Assembly (NCBI GenBank): GCA_023231005.1
Contig: JALNWG010000001.1
Span: 1-64,000, forward strand
Length of the DNA: 64,000 nt
Direction: 5' to 3'
Origin: Bacteroidales bacterium
GTDB taxonomy: Bacteria > Bacteroidota > Bacteroidia > Bacteroidales > FEN-979
Shown: one piece after another, positions 9,529 to 17,116 of the stretch
How the letters are laid out: the number at the start of each line of letters is the position of its first letter
Position numbering within the stretch: position 1 is the stretch's first letter
The notes under the pieces: generated by a model
What the model saw: only the letters and a program-made list of their open reading frames with translations
Database searches by the model: none
What the model was told of the DNA's origin: nothing
Position numbers and translations under genes: made by a program

Positions 9529-10185
9529 ATGGAAGAAAGTACTGCCAGAGAAAAAATTCTTAAAAAAGTAAGGGATGCCCTGATTGAAAAAACAGAACTT
9601 CCTTATCCCGTTATTGACCAGGAATCATCTGTTTATTCAGAGATAACTGAACCCTTGGATGTCGCTTTTGCCGAAGCATTGATCAAGGTAGGTGGAAAAT
9701 TTGTTTATTGTGAAAGTGAAGATGAATTTCTGGGAAACCTCAAATCATTTATCCTTGAAAAAGACTGGGGTGTATTATTTTGTAAGGATCCGAAAATCCA
9801 GCAATTACTAAAACAAGGTGGTGTTCCTTATGAATCACATCATGAGGCTTTTCTGGAGGCCAGAATAGGAATTACCCGGTGCGAATATCTCATTGCCCGT
9901 CTTGGTACGGTTATGGTATCCTCCCGATTAAGTCCGGGAAGGAAAATTACCGTTTACCCGGAAATTCATTTGGTATTAGGATATACATCTCAACTTGTTC
10001 CGGATCTGAAATATGCCCTGGCAAATATTAAAAAGAAATACAAAGATCATTATCCATCCATGGTTTCCATGATAACTGGTCCAAGTAGAACTGCCGATAT
10101 TGAAAAAACCCTTGTCATGGGAGCCCATGGCCCAAAGGAATTTTACGTGTTTTTAATTGATGATTCAACTGCTGTAAATTCATAA
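9529..10185 (+). CDS. LUD domain protein (LutC/YkgG-like)
   Basis: 218 residues with the LUD fold, including ITRCEYLIARLGTVMVSS and a C-terminal GPSRTADIEKTLVMGAHGPKE segment typical of LutC. In other bacteria LutC belongs to the LutABC lactate oxidase, but lutA and lutB are not here. The gene sits between ftsH and cdsA. No Fe-S cysteine motifs are present. I infer a role other than classical lactate use, or a partner encoded elsewhere; the exact function is unknown. It has no signal peptide or membrane helix. Confidence 0.8.
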   Translation: MEESTAREKILKKVRDALIEKTELPYPVIDQESSVYSEITEPLDVAFAEALIKVGGKFVYCESEDEFLGNLKSFILEKDWGVLFCKDPKIQQLLKQGGVPYESHHEAFLEARIGITRCEYLIARLGTVMVSSRLSPGRKITVYPEIHLVLGYTSQLVPDLKYALANIKKKYKDHYPSMVSMITGPSRTADIEKTLVMGAHGPKEFYVFLIDDSTAVNS

Positions 10186-10192
10186 TTCTCTG

Positions 10193-11041
10193 ATGAGTAA
10201 TTTCTGGACTCGTACGATTACGGGATTATCCATGGTTTTCGTTCTTCTGGCTGCGTTGTATTTCAGCGGCTGGGTATTCGCTGCCATTTTTCTCGTTATT
10301 ACCATCTTGGGTCTTTGGGAGTTTTACGGTCTGATATCACACGGTCCATACCACCCGCAAAAATTATACGGTACCCTTTCCGGCGCTGCTATTTATATCA
10401 TCAGTACCCTGAGCTATTTTCTTTCGTGCCATTTCCATGAAGGATTATGGATCAGTTTTCTACCCTTTATCATTCCCCTTCCCCTCTTTTTCATCTCCTT
10501 TATCCTTGAGATCTACCGAAAACAAACACACCCATTAATCAACATTGCCCTCACCACTTTAGGGTTCATTTACATCGCCATTCCCCTTTCTTTACTCAAT
10601 ATGTTCAGTGCTCCGGGGGTTCATGAATTTATGGGTTTTCCCATCATTTTGGTTGGCTATTTTTCCCTCACCTGGATCTATGATACCGTTGCTTATCTTT
10701 ATGGAAAACAATTCGGAAAGCATAAATTTTTTGAACGGATTTCCCCAAAAAAAACCTGGGAAGGTACTATCGCCGGGGGAATCGTTACCCTGCTTGCGGC
10801 CTTCTTTTTCTCGGTTTTTATTAAAGACCTCACGCTGTGCGACTGGCTGATCATGGCTACCCTTATCCTGATTTTCGGAACCTATGGCGATCTGGCGGAA
10901 TCCTTGATCAAACGGAGCCTCAACATTAAAGATTCGGGGAACATTCTTCCTGGGCATGGGGGCATTCTCGACCGGTTTGACACCGTTTTAATTTCAGCAC
11001 CTTTTGTATTTTTGTATTTCTTTTTAATACAACACATCTAA
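10193..11041 (+). CDS. cdsA: Phosphatidate cytidylyltransferase
   Basis: 282 residues and about eight membrane helices. It makes CDP-diacylglycerol from phosphatidate and CTP. The family signature is intact: SPKKTWEGTIAGG, then the acidic GDLAESLIKRSLNIKDSG and the PGHGGILDRFDT box near the C-terminus. It is 7 nt after the LUD gene and 4 nt before psd, so one transcript is very likely. Its product, CDP-diacylglycerol, is also the substrate of the inositol-lipid phosphatidyltransferase encoded at 56312-57004. Confidence 0.95.
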   Translation: MSNFWTRTITGLSMVFVLLAALYFSGWVFAAIFLVITILGLWEFYGLISHGPYHPQKLYGTLSGAAIYIISTLSYFLSCHFHEGLWISFLPFIIPLPLFFISFILEIYRKQTHPLINIALTTLGFIYIAIPLSLLNMFSAPGVHEFMGFPIILVGYFSLTWIYDTVAYLYGKQFGKHKFFERISPKKTWEGTIAGGIVTLLAAFFFSVFIKDLTLCDWLIMATLILIFGTYGDLAESLIKRSLNIKDSGNILPGHGGILDRFDTVLISAPFVFLYFFLIQHI

Positions 11042-11045
11042 GCTC

Positions 11046-11705
11046 ATGACAATTCATCGCGAAGGTTTCAAAACTATTACAATTGTTTTTCTCTTTGTTT
11101 GTGCAGTTTTACTTGCCTTCAATCATATATTTCCAAAACAAATATGGATTCATTATGTTCTATATGGCTTGGGAGGATTACTCTTTATCGTGATCGTTCA
11201 GTTTTTCCGGTCACCAAAAAGGGAAACCAACTCTGGTGAAAAAATAATTCTTTGTCCCGCCGACGGCAAGGTTGTCGTGATCGAACGAACCATCGAACCT
11301 GAGTATTTTAAGGATGAACGGATACAGGTATCCATTTTTATGTCGGCTTATAACGTTCACGTGAATTGGTTCCCGGTAGGTGGGGAAATAGTTTATTATT
11401 ACTATCATCCCGGCAAACACATGGTTGCTTTCAATCCCAAATCTTCTCTGGAAAATGAACGGTCAACCACAGTTATTGAAACTCCGGATCTTAAAAAAAT
11501 CCTTGTACGTCAAATTGCAGGTGCCATGGCCCGAAGAATTAAATGTTACCCCAAAGTAGGTGAACCGGTTACCCAGGGAGATGAACTCGGCTTTATTAAA
11601 TTCGGTTCCCGGGTTGACTTGTTACTTCCTATTGACACAAAACTGGAGATCACGCTTAATCAGAAAGTTATCGGGAAACAAACCGTCATAGGCCGGTTAG
11701 CCTGA
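11046..11705 (+). CDS. psd: Phosphatidylserine decarboxylase family protein
   Basis: 219 residues of the short PSD/ASD type (PSD-A). It makes phosphatidylethanolamine from phosphatidylserine through a pyruvoyl group formed by self-cleavage. Two N-terminal membrane helices are followed by the catalytic domain with YNVHVNWFPVGG and the cleavage site G187-S188 in FIKFGSRVDLLLP, the usual LGS-type position. It is the last gene of the rsfS operon. The stop is 1 nt from the convergent DUF2461 gene. Confidence 0.93.
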   Translation: MTIHREGFKTITIVFLFVCAVLLAFNHIFPKQIWIHYVLYGLGGLLFIVIVQFFRSPKRETNSGEKIILCPADGKVVVIERTIEPEYFKDERIQVSIFMSAYNVHVNWFPVGGEIVYYYYHPGKHMVAFNPKSSLENERSTTVIETPDLKKILVRQIAGAMARRIKCYPKVGEPVTQGDELGFIKFGSRVDLLLPIDTKLEITLNQKVIGKQTVIGRLA

Positions 11706-11706
11706 C

Positions 11707-12366
11707 CTAATCCTCGAGTGCTCTTTTTAAAAACAGATTCAGCGGTTGCATCACGTGAAAAGTGTCGACAACTGTTGCCTTGAATTTTTCATCCAATATC
11801 ATTTTCTCGGTAAGTAGGGTGGAAACAGTGAAGTGTTTGTTTTTTAACAAATCAATCTCTGGGAAATCCTTTGGAAAATCTTTTGGTGCCAATTTGGTTT
11901 TCTCTATTTCATCCAAACCACCGCAATACTTTTTCAGTTTTTTATTTTCCAGGATGGTTTTAAATTCCTTGATTTGATAATAGATCTCTTTTCTGATTTT
12001 TCTTAATGATTCCGGATCAGGCATATAAATCCCGGCAGAAAGGAAAGATTCCCCCGGTTGAAGGTGCATATAATACCCAGGTCCACAACGTTTCCTTCCA
12101 GCATAAGACATAAAAACGCCTATGTTAATCTTATAGGGCGATTTGTCTTTTGAAAAACGCATATCGCGAAAAATCCGGAACATACAATCCTTTGGTGTCA
12201 AAAATTGTAATGCCGGTTCAAATCCAGCCATCTCAGGAAGAATAGAACCGACAAAGGATTCCACCTCCTCCATAGCTTCTTCATACATTGCTTTATTTTT
12301 CTGAAACCATTCCCGGTTGTTGTTTTCCTGTAATTGCAGTAAAAAATCAAGGACCATTTTTTTCAT
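11707..12366 (-). CDS. DUF2461 family protein (TIGR02453)
   Basis: 219 residues with the DUF2461 pattern: FLLQLQENNNREWFQKNKAMYEEA at the start, then RIFRDMRFSKDKSPYKINIG and GPGYYMHLQPGESFLSAGIY. It is cytosolic and of unknown function; the family is widespread in Bacteroidota. ATG 12366 is chosen because it gives the conserved beginning and has a -7 box just upstream; the frame is open to 12462 through a segment with no family similarity. It converges on psd. Confidence 0.87.
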   Translation of the reverse strand: MKKMVLDFLLQLQENNNREWFQKNKAMYEEAMEEVESFVGSILPEMAGFEPALQFLTPKDCMFRIFRDMRFSKDKSPYKINIGVFMSYAGRKRCGPGYYMHLQPGESFLSAGIYMPDPESLRKIRKEIYYQIKEFKTILENKKLKKYCGGLDEIEKTKLAPKDFPKDFPEIDLLKNKHFTVSTLLTEKMILDEKFKATVVDTFHVMQPLNLFLKRALED

Positions 12367-12380
12367 AAAAAAAAGTTTAT

Positions 12381-12388
12381 CAAAAATA
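12381..12388 (-). promoter_or_regulatory. -7 box of the DUF2461 gene
   Basis: On the minus strand this reads TATTTTTG, 14 nt before the ATG at 12366, predicting a very short leader. No -33 box was recognised. Confidence 0.4.
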
Positions 12389-12442
12389 ATCAATTTGGGT
12401 ATTACCTTTTCTCCTGAATCCGGATTAAGCAAGAAAATGATC

Positions 12443-13261
12443 ATGAAAATCCGGACCATCATTCTACTTTTCGTTCTATTTTTAAAAATATCGTGTTATG
12501 CAGCCGGGGAACGGATTATAGCCGGTGCCAGATCCTTAGCCATGGGTGGCGCAACGGTGGTACTTCCTGACATTTGGTCATCGTTCAACAACCAGGCTGC
12601 TGCGGCATTCCTTGACCAACCCGGTATTGGAATCTTTTTTGAAAATCATTTTTTCATCAAAGAGCTGCAATATGAAGGCCTGGCCATAGCCTGGCCAACA
12701 AAGCAAGGCACTTTCTCTGCCATCATTCATTACTCTGGTGCCAGCCTTTTCAATGAAATCAAAACAGGGTTGGCTTATTCACGTAAATTCGGAAAATATT
12801 TTTCAGCCGGGATCCAGTTGGATTGGGTTCGGGTGCATGTAGCAGAAGAATATGGAAATAAAAACCTGATATCCTGTGAAATTGGTCTCCTGTACCGGGC
12901 CAATAAACAGTTTTCACTTGGATTACATATAGTAAACCCGGTACCCATCAAATTATCTTCCCTTCCTCGGGAACTTTTACCTACCACGTTTTGTCTCGGC
13001 ACTGGGATCCAATTCTCTCCTTCCTTTTTAACCACCCTAGAAATCGAAAAAGATTTACAATTTCCTCCGGTTTTCCGATGTGGGATGGAGTACAATTTTG
13101 CCAGATCTTTCAATGTCCGAGTGGGGATATCAACTCAGCCTGTCACTTTCTCTTTTGGATTCGGCCTTGAATTCGGAAATTTCAAGCTCGATCTGGCTTC
13201 TACCTATCATCAGGTATTGGGATTCAGTCCTTCGGGATCGGTGATCTATTCCTTCAAATAA
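12443..13261 (+). CDS. PorV/PorQ-like outer-membrane beta-barrel protein
   Basis: 272 residues. The signal peptide MKIRTIILLFVLFLKISCYA is followed by GARSLAMGGATVVLPDIWS, the N-terminal hallmark of the PorV/PorQ/FadL-like barrels of Bacteroidota, and by alternating amphipathic strands ending in an aromatic-terminated VIYSFK. In that family GARSxAMGGA marks proteins of T9SS or of unknown transport role. ATG 12443 is chosen for the signal peptide; ATG 12437 adds two residues. The next gene starts 11 nt later and is also an outer-membrane protein, so the pair is probably an operon. Confidence 0.72.
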   Translation: MKIRTIILLFVLFLKISCYAAGERIIAGARSLAMGGATVVLPDIWSSFNNQAAAAFLDQPGIGIFFENHFFIKELQYEGLAIAWPTKQGTFSAIIHYSGASLFNEIKTGLAYSRKFGKYFSAGIQLDWVRVHVAEEYGNKNLISCEIGLLYRANKQFSLGLHIVNPVPIKLSSLPRELLPTTFCLGTGIQFSPSFLTTLEIEKDLQFPPVFRCGMEYNFARSFNVRVGISTQPVTFSFGFGLEFGNFKLDLASTYHQVLGFSPSGSVIYSFK

Positions 13262-13272
13262 AGGATTGTCCA

Positions 13273-15363
13273 ATGAAAAAGAAATTTTCAGTTCCCGCAC
13301 TTTCTCTCTGTCTCCTTCTCTTTCCCTTTTCCTGTATCAGTCAGATAGAAAACATCGAAGAACAAATTGAAAAAACGGTGGAGACAATGGAGGTGGAACA
13401 AGATTATTCCGACATCGTTGAGGATCTAACAGAACGTATTAGAAAACCGTTGAATTTGAATGCCATCACACAGGAAAAAGCAGAGATGCTACCCTATCTG
13501 ACACAAGCACAAAGAAAAGGATTACTCGACTATGTCAACACTTACGGTGAACTCTTTTCGATTTATGAATTGGCTTCCATTCCGGGGTTTGATTCATCCC
13601 TGATCCGCAGTTTAGAACCCTATATCACCATTGCCAAGGTAGGACACCTTCCAAAGTTCAATCCCAAAAATCTGCTTAAATTCAGCCATTATGATCTTCT
13701 ATTGCGATATGAGCAAACATTTCCGACCTCACAAGGGTATTTGACTGATGATTCTACCCGAAATGCAAATCCGGAAAAATTTTATCCCGGATCGCCACAG
13801 CGTTATTATTTCCGCTTAACCTATCGTTGGTTTGACAAAGTAGTGATCGGTTTCGCCGGGGAAAAAGATCCGGGAGAACAATTTTTCAAAGGAGCCCAGT
13901 CACAGGGTATGGATTATTATGCAGCCTATTTGGCATTGAACAATCTGGGAATTCTTAAAAACCTGGTAATCGGCAATTACCGTATCACTTACGGGCAAGG
14001 ACTAACCCTTGGGTCGGGTCTTTCATTTGGCGCGACTCCAGGATTTTCGGTTAGTACAGGATTAGCAAGTGGCATGAAGCCCAGTTTAAGCATGTCGGAA
14101 GAGGTTTATTTCCGAGGAATTGCAGCTACCTTAAAGATCCGACCATTTGAAGGAAGCGGATTCATATCATATCATTCACGGGATGCCACTATTTCGCAGT
14201 GGGACACCTTAAATGACATCATGACCGAAGCCAGTTCATTGGTCAACACAGGATATCACCGCACTCCTAAGGAAATCAGAAAAAAGAATGTTATTTGGGA
14301 ATTGGTTTGCGGAGGAAATCTGAATTTCAATAAATCCGTTAATACTCATTTTGGTTTTAAAGCGGGAATCACAGGTATATATTATCAGTACAATGCCTCA
14401 CTTAAGCACAAAGTGCTTCCGTATAATCAGTTCACTTTTTCTGGGAGCGAAAACTACAATCTTGGTTTTGATTTTCAGATGCGTTACCGTTCTTTATATA
14501 TTTACGGAGAGGTTAGCCGGAGTGCCAACCATGCCATGGCATGGTTGGCGGGGGCCAATTACCTCCCTGATCCCAGAGTAAGCATTACCATGATCTACCG
14601 GAATTATGCACAGGATCACCAGAATTTATTTTCCAACGCATTTGGTCAAAACAGCGTCAATGCCAATGAGCGGGGAATATATCTTGCGATCAACGCTGCC
14701 TTGCACACACTTGTAACGCTTTCTGCGTATGGCGATCTTTTTACTTTCCCTTGGCTTAAAAACCGTACCGATGCTCCCACGAGAGGGCAGGAATGGGGTG
14801 TGATGATTAACTGGCAAACTGCAAGATATGTGCGAATGAATCTCAGATATTATCAGAAAAATATCAGTGGAAATAGGACGGGGACCAAAGATATGGTGAT
14901 GCACAAACTGGTTTGCAGCATGATTCGGTCGATCCGGTTTAATCTGGAATGGAATCCACTTCCGGATATCATTCTAAAAAGCCGGTTTGAGGTCAAGGAG
15001 GTTGGTGAAAAGGAAGTTCCCCGAACCGCAGGATACCTGATTTGCCAGGATCTACAAGTAAAGCCATTCAGATGGCCGATAACCGCCACTTTACGTTATG
15101 CAATTTTCGATATTCCTTGTTATGACGGGCGGATTTATGTATATGAACCGGAAGTTTTATATGGGTATTCAGTACCTTCATTTGAAGGGAAAGGAATGCG
15201 GATATGCATGGTTTTAAAAGCCGGCATCGGCCGCCATTTAGATCTCTGGATCAGGGGAGGTTTGACCTACTTTACCGACCGCGAAGTGATCGGGACAGAC
15301 CTCGATCAGACCATTGGGAATACCCGGAGCGAACTAACCGGTCAGCTTTTAATCCGGTTCTAA
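13273..15363 (+). CDS. Secreted helix-hairpin-helix plus outer-membrane barrel protein
   Basis: 696 residues. A signal peptide (about 1-24) precedes an acidic N-terminal region with two HhH-like segments: LNLNAITQEKAEMLPYLTQA (about 60-80) and ELASIPGFDSSLIRSLEPYI (about 95-115), the ComEA-like hairpin pattern. The remaining about 550 residues look like amphipathic beta-strands with a terminal QLLIRF, as in outer-membrane barrels. Similar HhH-plus-barrel proteins are common hypothetical proteins in Bacteroidota. The role is not known; DNA binding is not proven by the HhH motifs. The stop is 2 nt from the convergent DUF4252 gene. Confidence 0.72.
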   Translation: MKKKFSVPALSLCLLLFPFSCISQIENIEEQIEKTVETMEVEQDYSDIVEDLTERIRKPLNLNAITQEKAEMLPYLTQAQRKGLLDYVNTYGELFSIYELASIPGFDSSLIRSLEPYITIAKVGHLPKFNPKNLLKFSHYDLLLRYEQTFPTSQGYLTDDSTRNANPEKFYPGSPQRYYFRLTYRWFDKVVIGFAGEKDPGEQFFKGAQSQGMDYYAAYLALNNLGILKNLVIGNYRITYGQGLTLGSGLSFGATPGFSVSTGLASGMKPSLSMSEEVYFRGIAATLKIRPFEGSGFISYHSRDATISQWDTLNDIMTEASSLVNTGYHRTPKEIRKKNVIWELVCGGNLNFNKSVNTHFGFKAGITGIYYQYNASLKHKVLPYNQFTFSGSENYNLGFDFQMRYRSLYIYGEVSRSANHAMAWLAGANYLPDPRVSITMIYRNYAQDHQNLFSNAFGQNSVNANERGIYLAINAALHTLVTLSAYGDLFTFPWLKNRTDAPTRGQEWGVMINWQTARYVRMNLRYYQKNISGNRTGTKDMVMHKLVCSMIRSIRFNLEWNPLPDIILKSRFEVKEVGEKEVPRTAGYLICQDLQVKPFRWPITATLRYAIFDIPCYDGRIYVYEPEVLYGYSVPSFEGKGMRICMVLKAGIGRHLDLWIRGGLTYFTDREVIGTDLDQTIGNTRSELTGQLLIRF

Positions 15364-15365
15364 GG

Positions 15366-15923
15366 CTATTTTTTATGGGACTCTTTGAGTTTGTTAAGAC
15401 CTTCCATCCCATGGATATTCATTCCTTTCGAAAGTTTAGAAACAGTCGAGAGATCGATCAGACCGGTGAGGCTTAGTACGGCCACTTCATGTTTATCTTT
15501 CATCAGCATTACCATTTCTCTGATTTTTCCATTAGCATCCTGTTTAGTCAGAAATTTAATGTATTGACGGCCTTCGTTTATGGTCATCAGTTCCTTGTAG
15601 GAACTTTCCGGATAAACGCCGGAAAACTCGTTATATACTGAAACCGCTTTGACCACCTTTGTAGAATCGAAATTGAAGGTGAGTACTTTCAAACCGGTGA
15701 GTTGATCCATTACTTTTTTGATTTCAACGAAATTGCTGTCTTTAGGGTTGTTGCCCCCCATTTGTTGGAGCATCTGAAACATCTCTTTGGAAATATTGAC
15801 GGTGGTAAAACCATCTTGTCCGGCATATTTTTCGAATATTTTATCGATAGGGCTCTGGGCGTTCACAATGTATGGGAATATCATGAAAGCCACGAATGTC
15901 AAAGAAACGATTAATTTTTTCAT
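15366..15923 (-). CDS. DUF4252 domain protein, secreted
   Basis: 185 residues. Signal peptide MKKLIVSLTFVAFMIFPYIVNAQ is followed by a DUF4252 domain (FEKYAGQDGFTTVNISKEMF; LKVLTFNFDST). The function is unknown; the domain is typical of Bacteroidota envelope proteins found behind ECF sigma operons. The ATG overlaps the stop of the upstream anti-sigma-like gene (ATGA, 15920-15923), so translational coupling is likely. The frame is open to 15956, but the signal peptide fixes the start. Confidence 0.85.
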   Translation of the reverse strand: MKKLIVSLTFVAFMIFPYIVNAQSPIDKIFEKYAGQDGFTTVNISKEMFQMLQQMGGNNPKDSNFVEIKKVMDQLTGLKVLTFNFDSTKVVKAVSVYNEFSGVYPESSYKELMTINEGRQYIKFLTKQDANGKIREMVMLMKDKHEVAVLSLTGLIDLSTVSKLSKGMNIHGMEGLNKLKESHKK

Positions 15924-16498
15924 GGTTTTGTTGTTTTTATGGACTGATTTTGACAAAAGTCCGGGTTAAGGATTAAAGTTTCATATTGATAAAATTTACC
16001 AAAAGCCTGCATTTCATTCAATACTGTTCCAAGCACCTGAAACCGTTCGACCTGTTTCAAGCCGACATTCAGATTGCCGGATACCAGCATCAGCGCATCC
16101 CGGGCCTGGATATAAGCAATTTTCTGATTGGCAGAAAGATTGGCGTTATTTTTATTCTTGACAAAATCGTTTTGAAAGGTAAAATAGAGACCAACCAGCA
16201 GTAATATACCCGCTGCGATACTACTCCAGTAAAAAAAACGGTGATGTGCAGATTGAATTGTGACGATGGGAGTTTTCTGGTTTTCCGTGGTTAACCGAAA
16301 GGTCAATTGTTGTTCAAATTCGGGGTTTATTTTCTCTTGCTGTGCCGATTGGGTATAGTTAAAATATACCCGATAGAATTTCAGATGGGCAGGAATTTCT
16401 TCATTTTGGAAAAAAGTCCGGAGGAAATTCTCTTCATCAAGCGTAGTATCGCCATCCAAGTATTTGCCGAGTAAGAGTTCAATTTCAGTAATATTCAT
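15920..16498 (-). CDS. Probable membrane anti-sigma factor
   Basis: 192 residues. A cytosolic N-terminal region starting MNITEIELLLGKYLDGDTT resembles the short helical ASD of Bacteroidota anti-sigma factors. One membrane helix (about 88-108, SSIAAGILLLVGLYF) is followed by a periplasmic tail of about 80 residues. It overlaps the sigma gene by 14 nt and the DUF4252 gene by 4 nt, so I infer it holds the sigma factor at the membrane. No FecR domain or zinc motif (HxxxCxxC) is visible, so release would not follow the FecR model. Confidence 0.68.
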   Translation of the reverse strand: MNITEIELLLGKYLDGDTTLDEENFLRTFFQNEEIPAHLKFYRVYFNYTQSAQQEKINPEFEQQLTFRLTTENQKTPIVTIQSAHHRFFYWSSIAAGILLLVGLYFTFQNDFVKNKNNANLSANQKIAYIQARDALMLVSGNLNVGLKQVERFQVLGTVLNEMQAFGKFYQYETLILNPDFCQNQSIKTTKP

Positions 16499-16994
16499 AT
16501 TCTTTTGTATTTATCAAGATCTCACGGATTCGTTTGCGTGCCCTGGAAAGCGACACACGAATCGCATTTTCATTCATCTCCACGATCCGGGCGATCTCTT
16601 CGAATTCGTATCCTTCAATATCACGAAGGTGGATGATCGTTTGCTGCATCTCAGGAAGTTGTTTGATGGCCAGATGAATTTCATGGATGACTTCTGAATG
16701 GTCCTGAGGTGTTTCACCTGGAAGATTTTCCAGAAATCCCCGATGATCCTCAAAATTTTCCACAGGATATTTTTTGGCCTTGATTTTATCGAGACAAAGA
16801 TTTTTAGTAGTAATCATGGCCAGGGCTTCTACACTTCTGTATTTATCCAGTTCATTTCGCTTATTCCATAATCTAATGAACACTTCCTGTACAACATCTT
16901 CTGCTTCTTCGGTATGGTCAAGGAACCGTTTCGCAAACCGGAACAGCTTGTTTTTTAGTGGATATACTTGTTCTTGAAATTCCTGAAGATGCAT
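16485..16994 (-). CDS. ECF RNA polymerase sigma factor (sigma-70 family)
   Basis: 169 residues with sigma region 2 (YPLKNKLFRFAKRFLDHTEEAEDVVQEVFIRLW, about 8-40) and region 4 (LPEMQQTIIHLRDIEGYEFEEIA followed by ENAIRVSLSRARKRIRE). It directs RNA polymerase to a stress or envelope regulon. ATG 16994 is chosen; the frame stays open to 17078 through a non-homologous segment. It is the first gene of a three-gene overlapping operon with the anti-sigma and DUF4252 proteins. It is divergent from the POT transporter across 122 nt. Confidence 0.92.
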   Translation of the reverse strand: MHLQEFQEQVYPLKNKLFRFAKRFLDHTEEAEDVVQEVFIRLWNKRNELDKYRSVEALAMITTKNLCLDKIKAKKYPVENFEDHRGFLENLPGETPQDHSEVIHEIHLAIKQLPEMQQTIIHLRDIEGYEFEEIARIVEMNENAIRVSLSRARKRIREILINTKEYEYY

Positions 16995-17060
16995 ACGATG
17001 GAGGAGACGATATTGGTTGCAAATTATTACAAAAACGGATAAAAAATTCACCATTTTTAT

Positions 17061-17068
17061 TATTTTTG
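17061..17068 (+). promoter_or_regulatory. -7 box of the peptide transporter gene
   Basis: TATTTTTG followed by CA gives a predicted start near 17075 and a 42-nt leader. The -33 region is AT-rich without a TTTG. Confidence 0.45.
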
Positions 17069-17116
17069 CATTACACACCGGTAAATCAATGAATATTCAC
17101 CAATAATTTCCCAATT

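Noticed and set aside
12317..12442. Long N-terminus for the PorV-like protein
   Set aside because: It overlaps the divergent DUF2461 gene and would bury the signal peptide.
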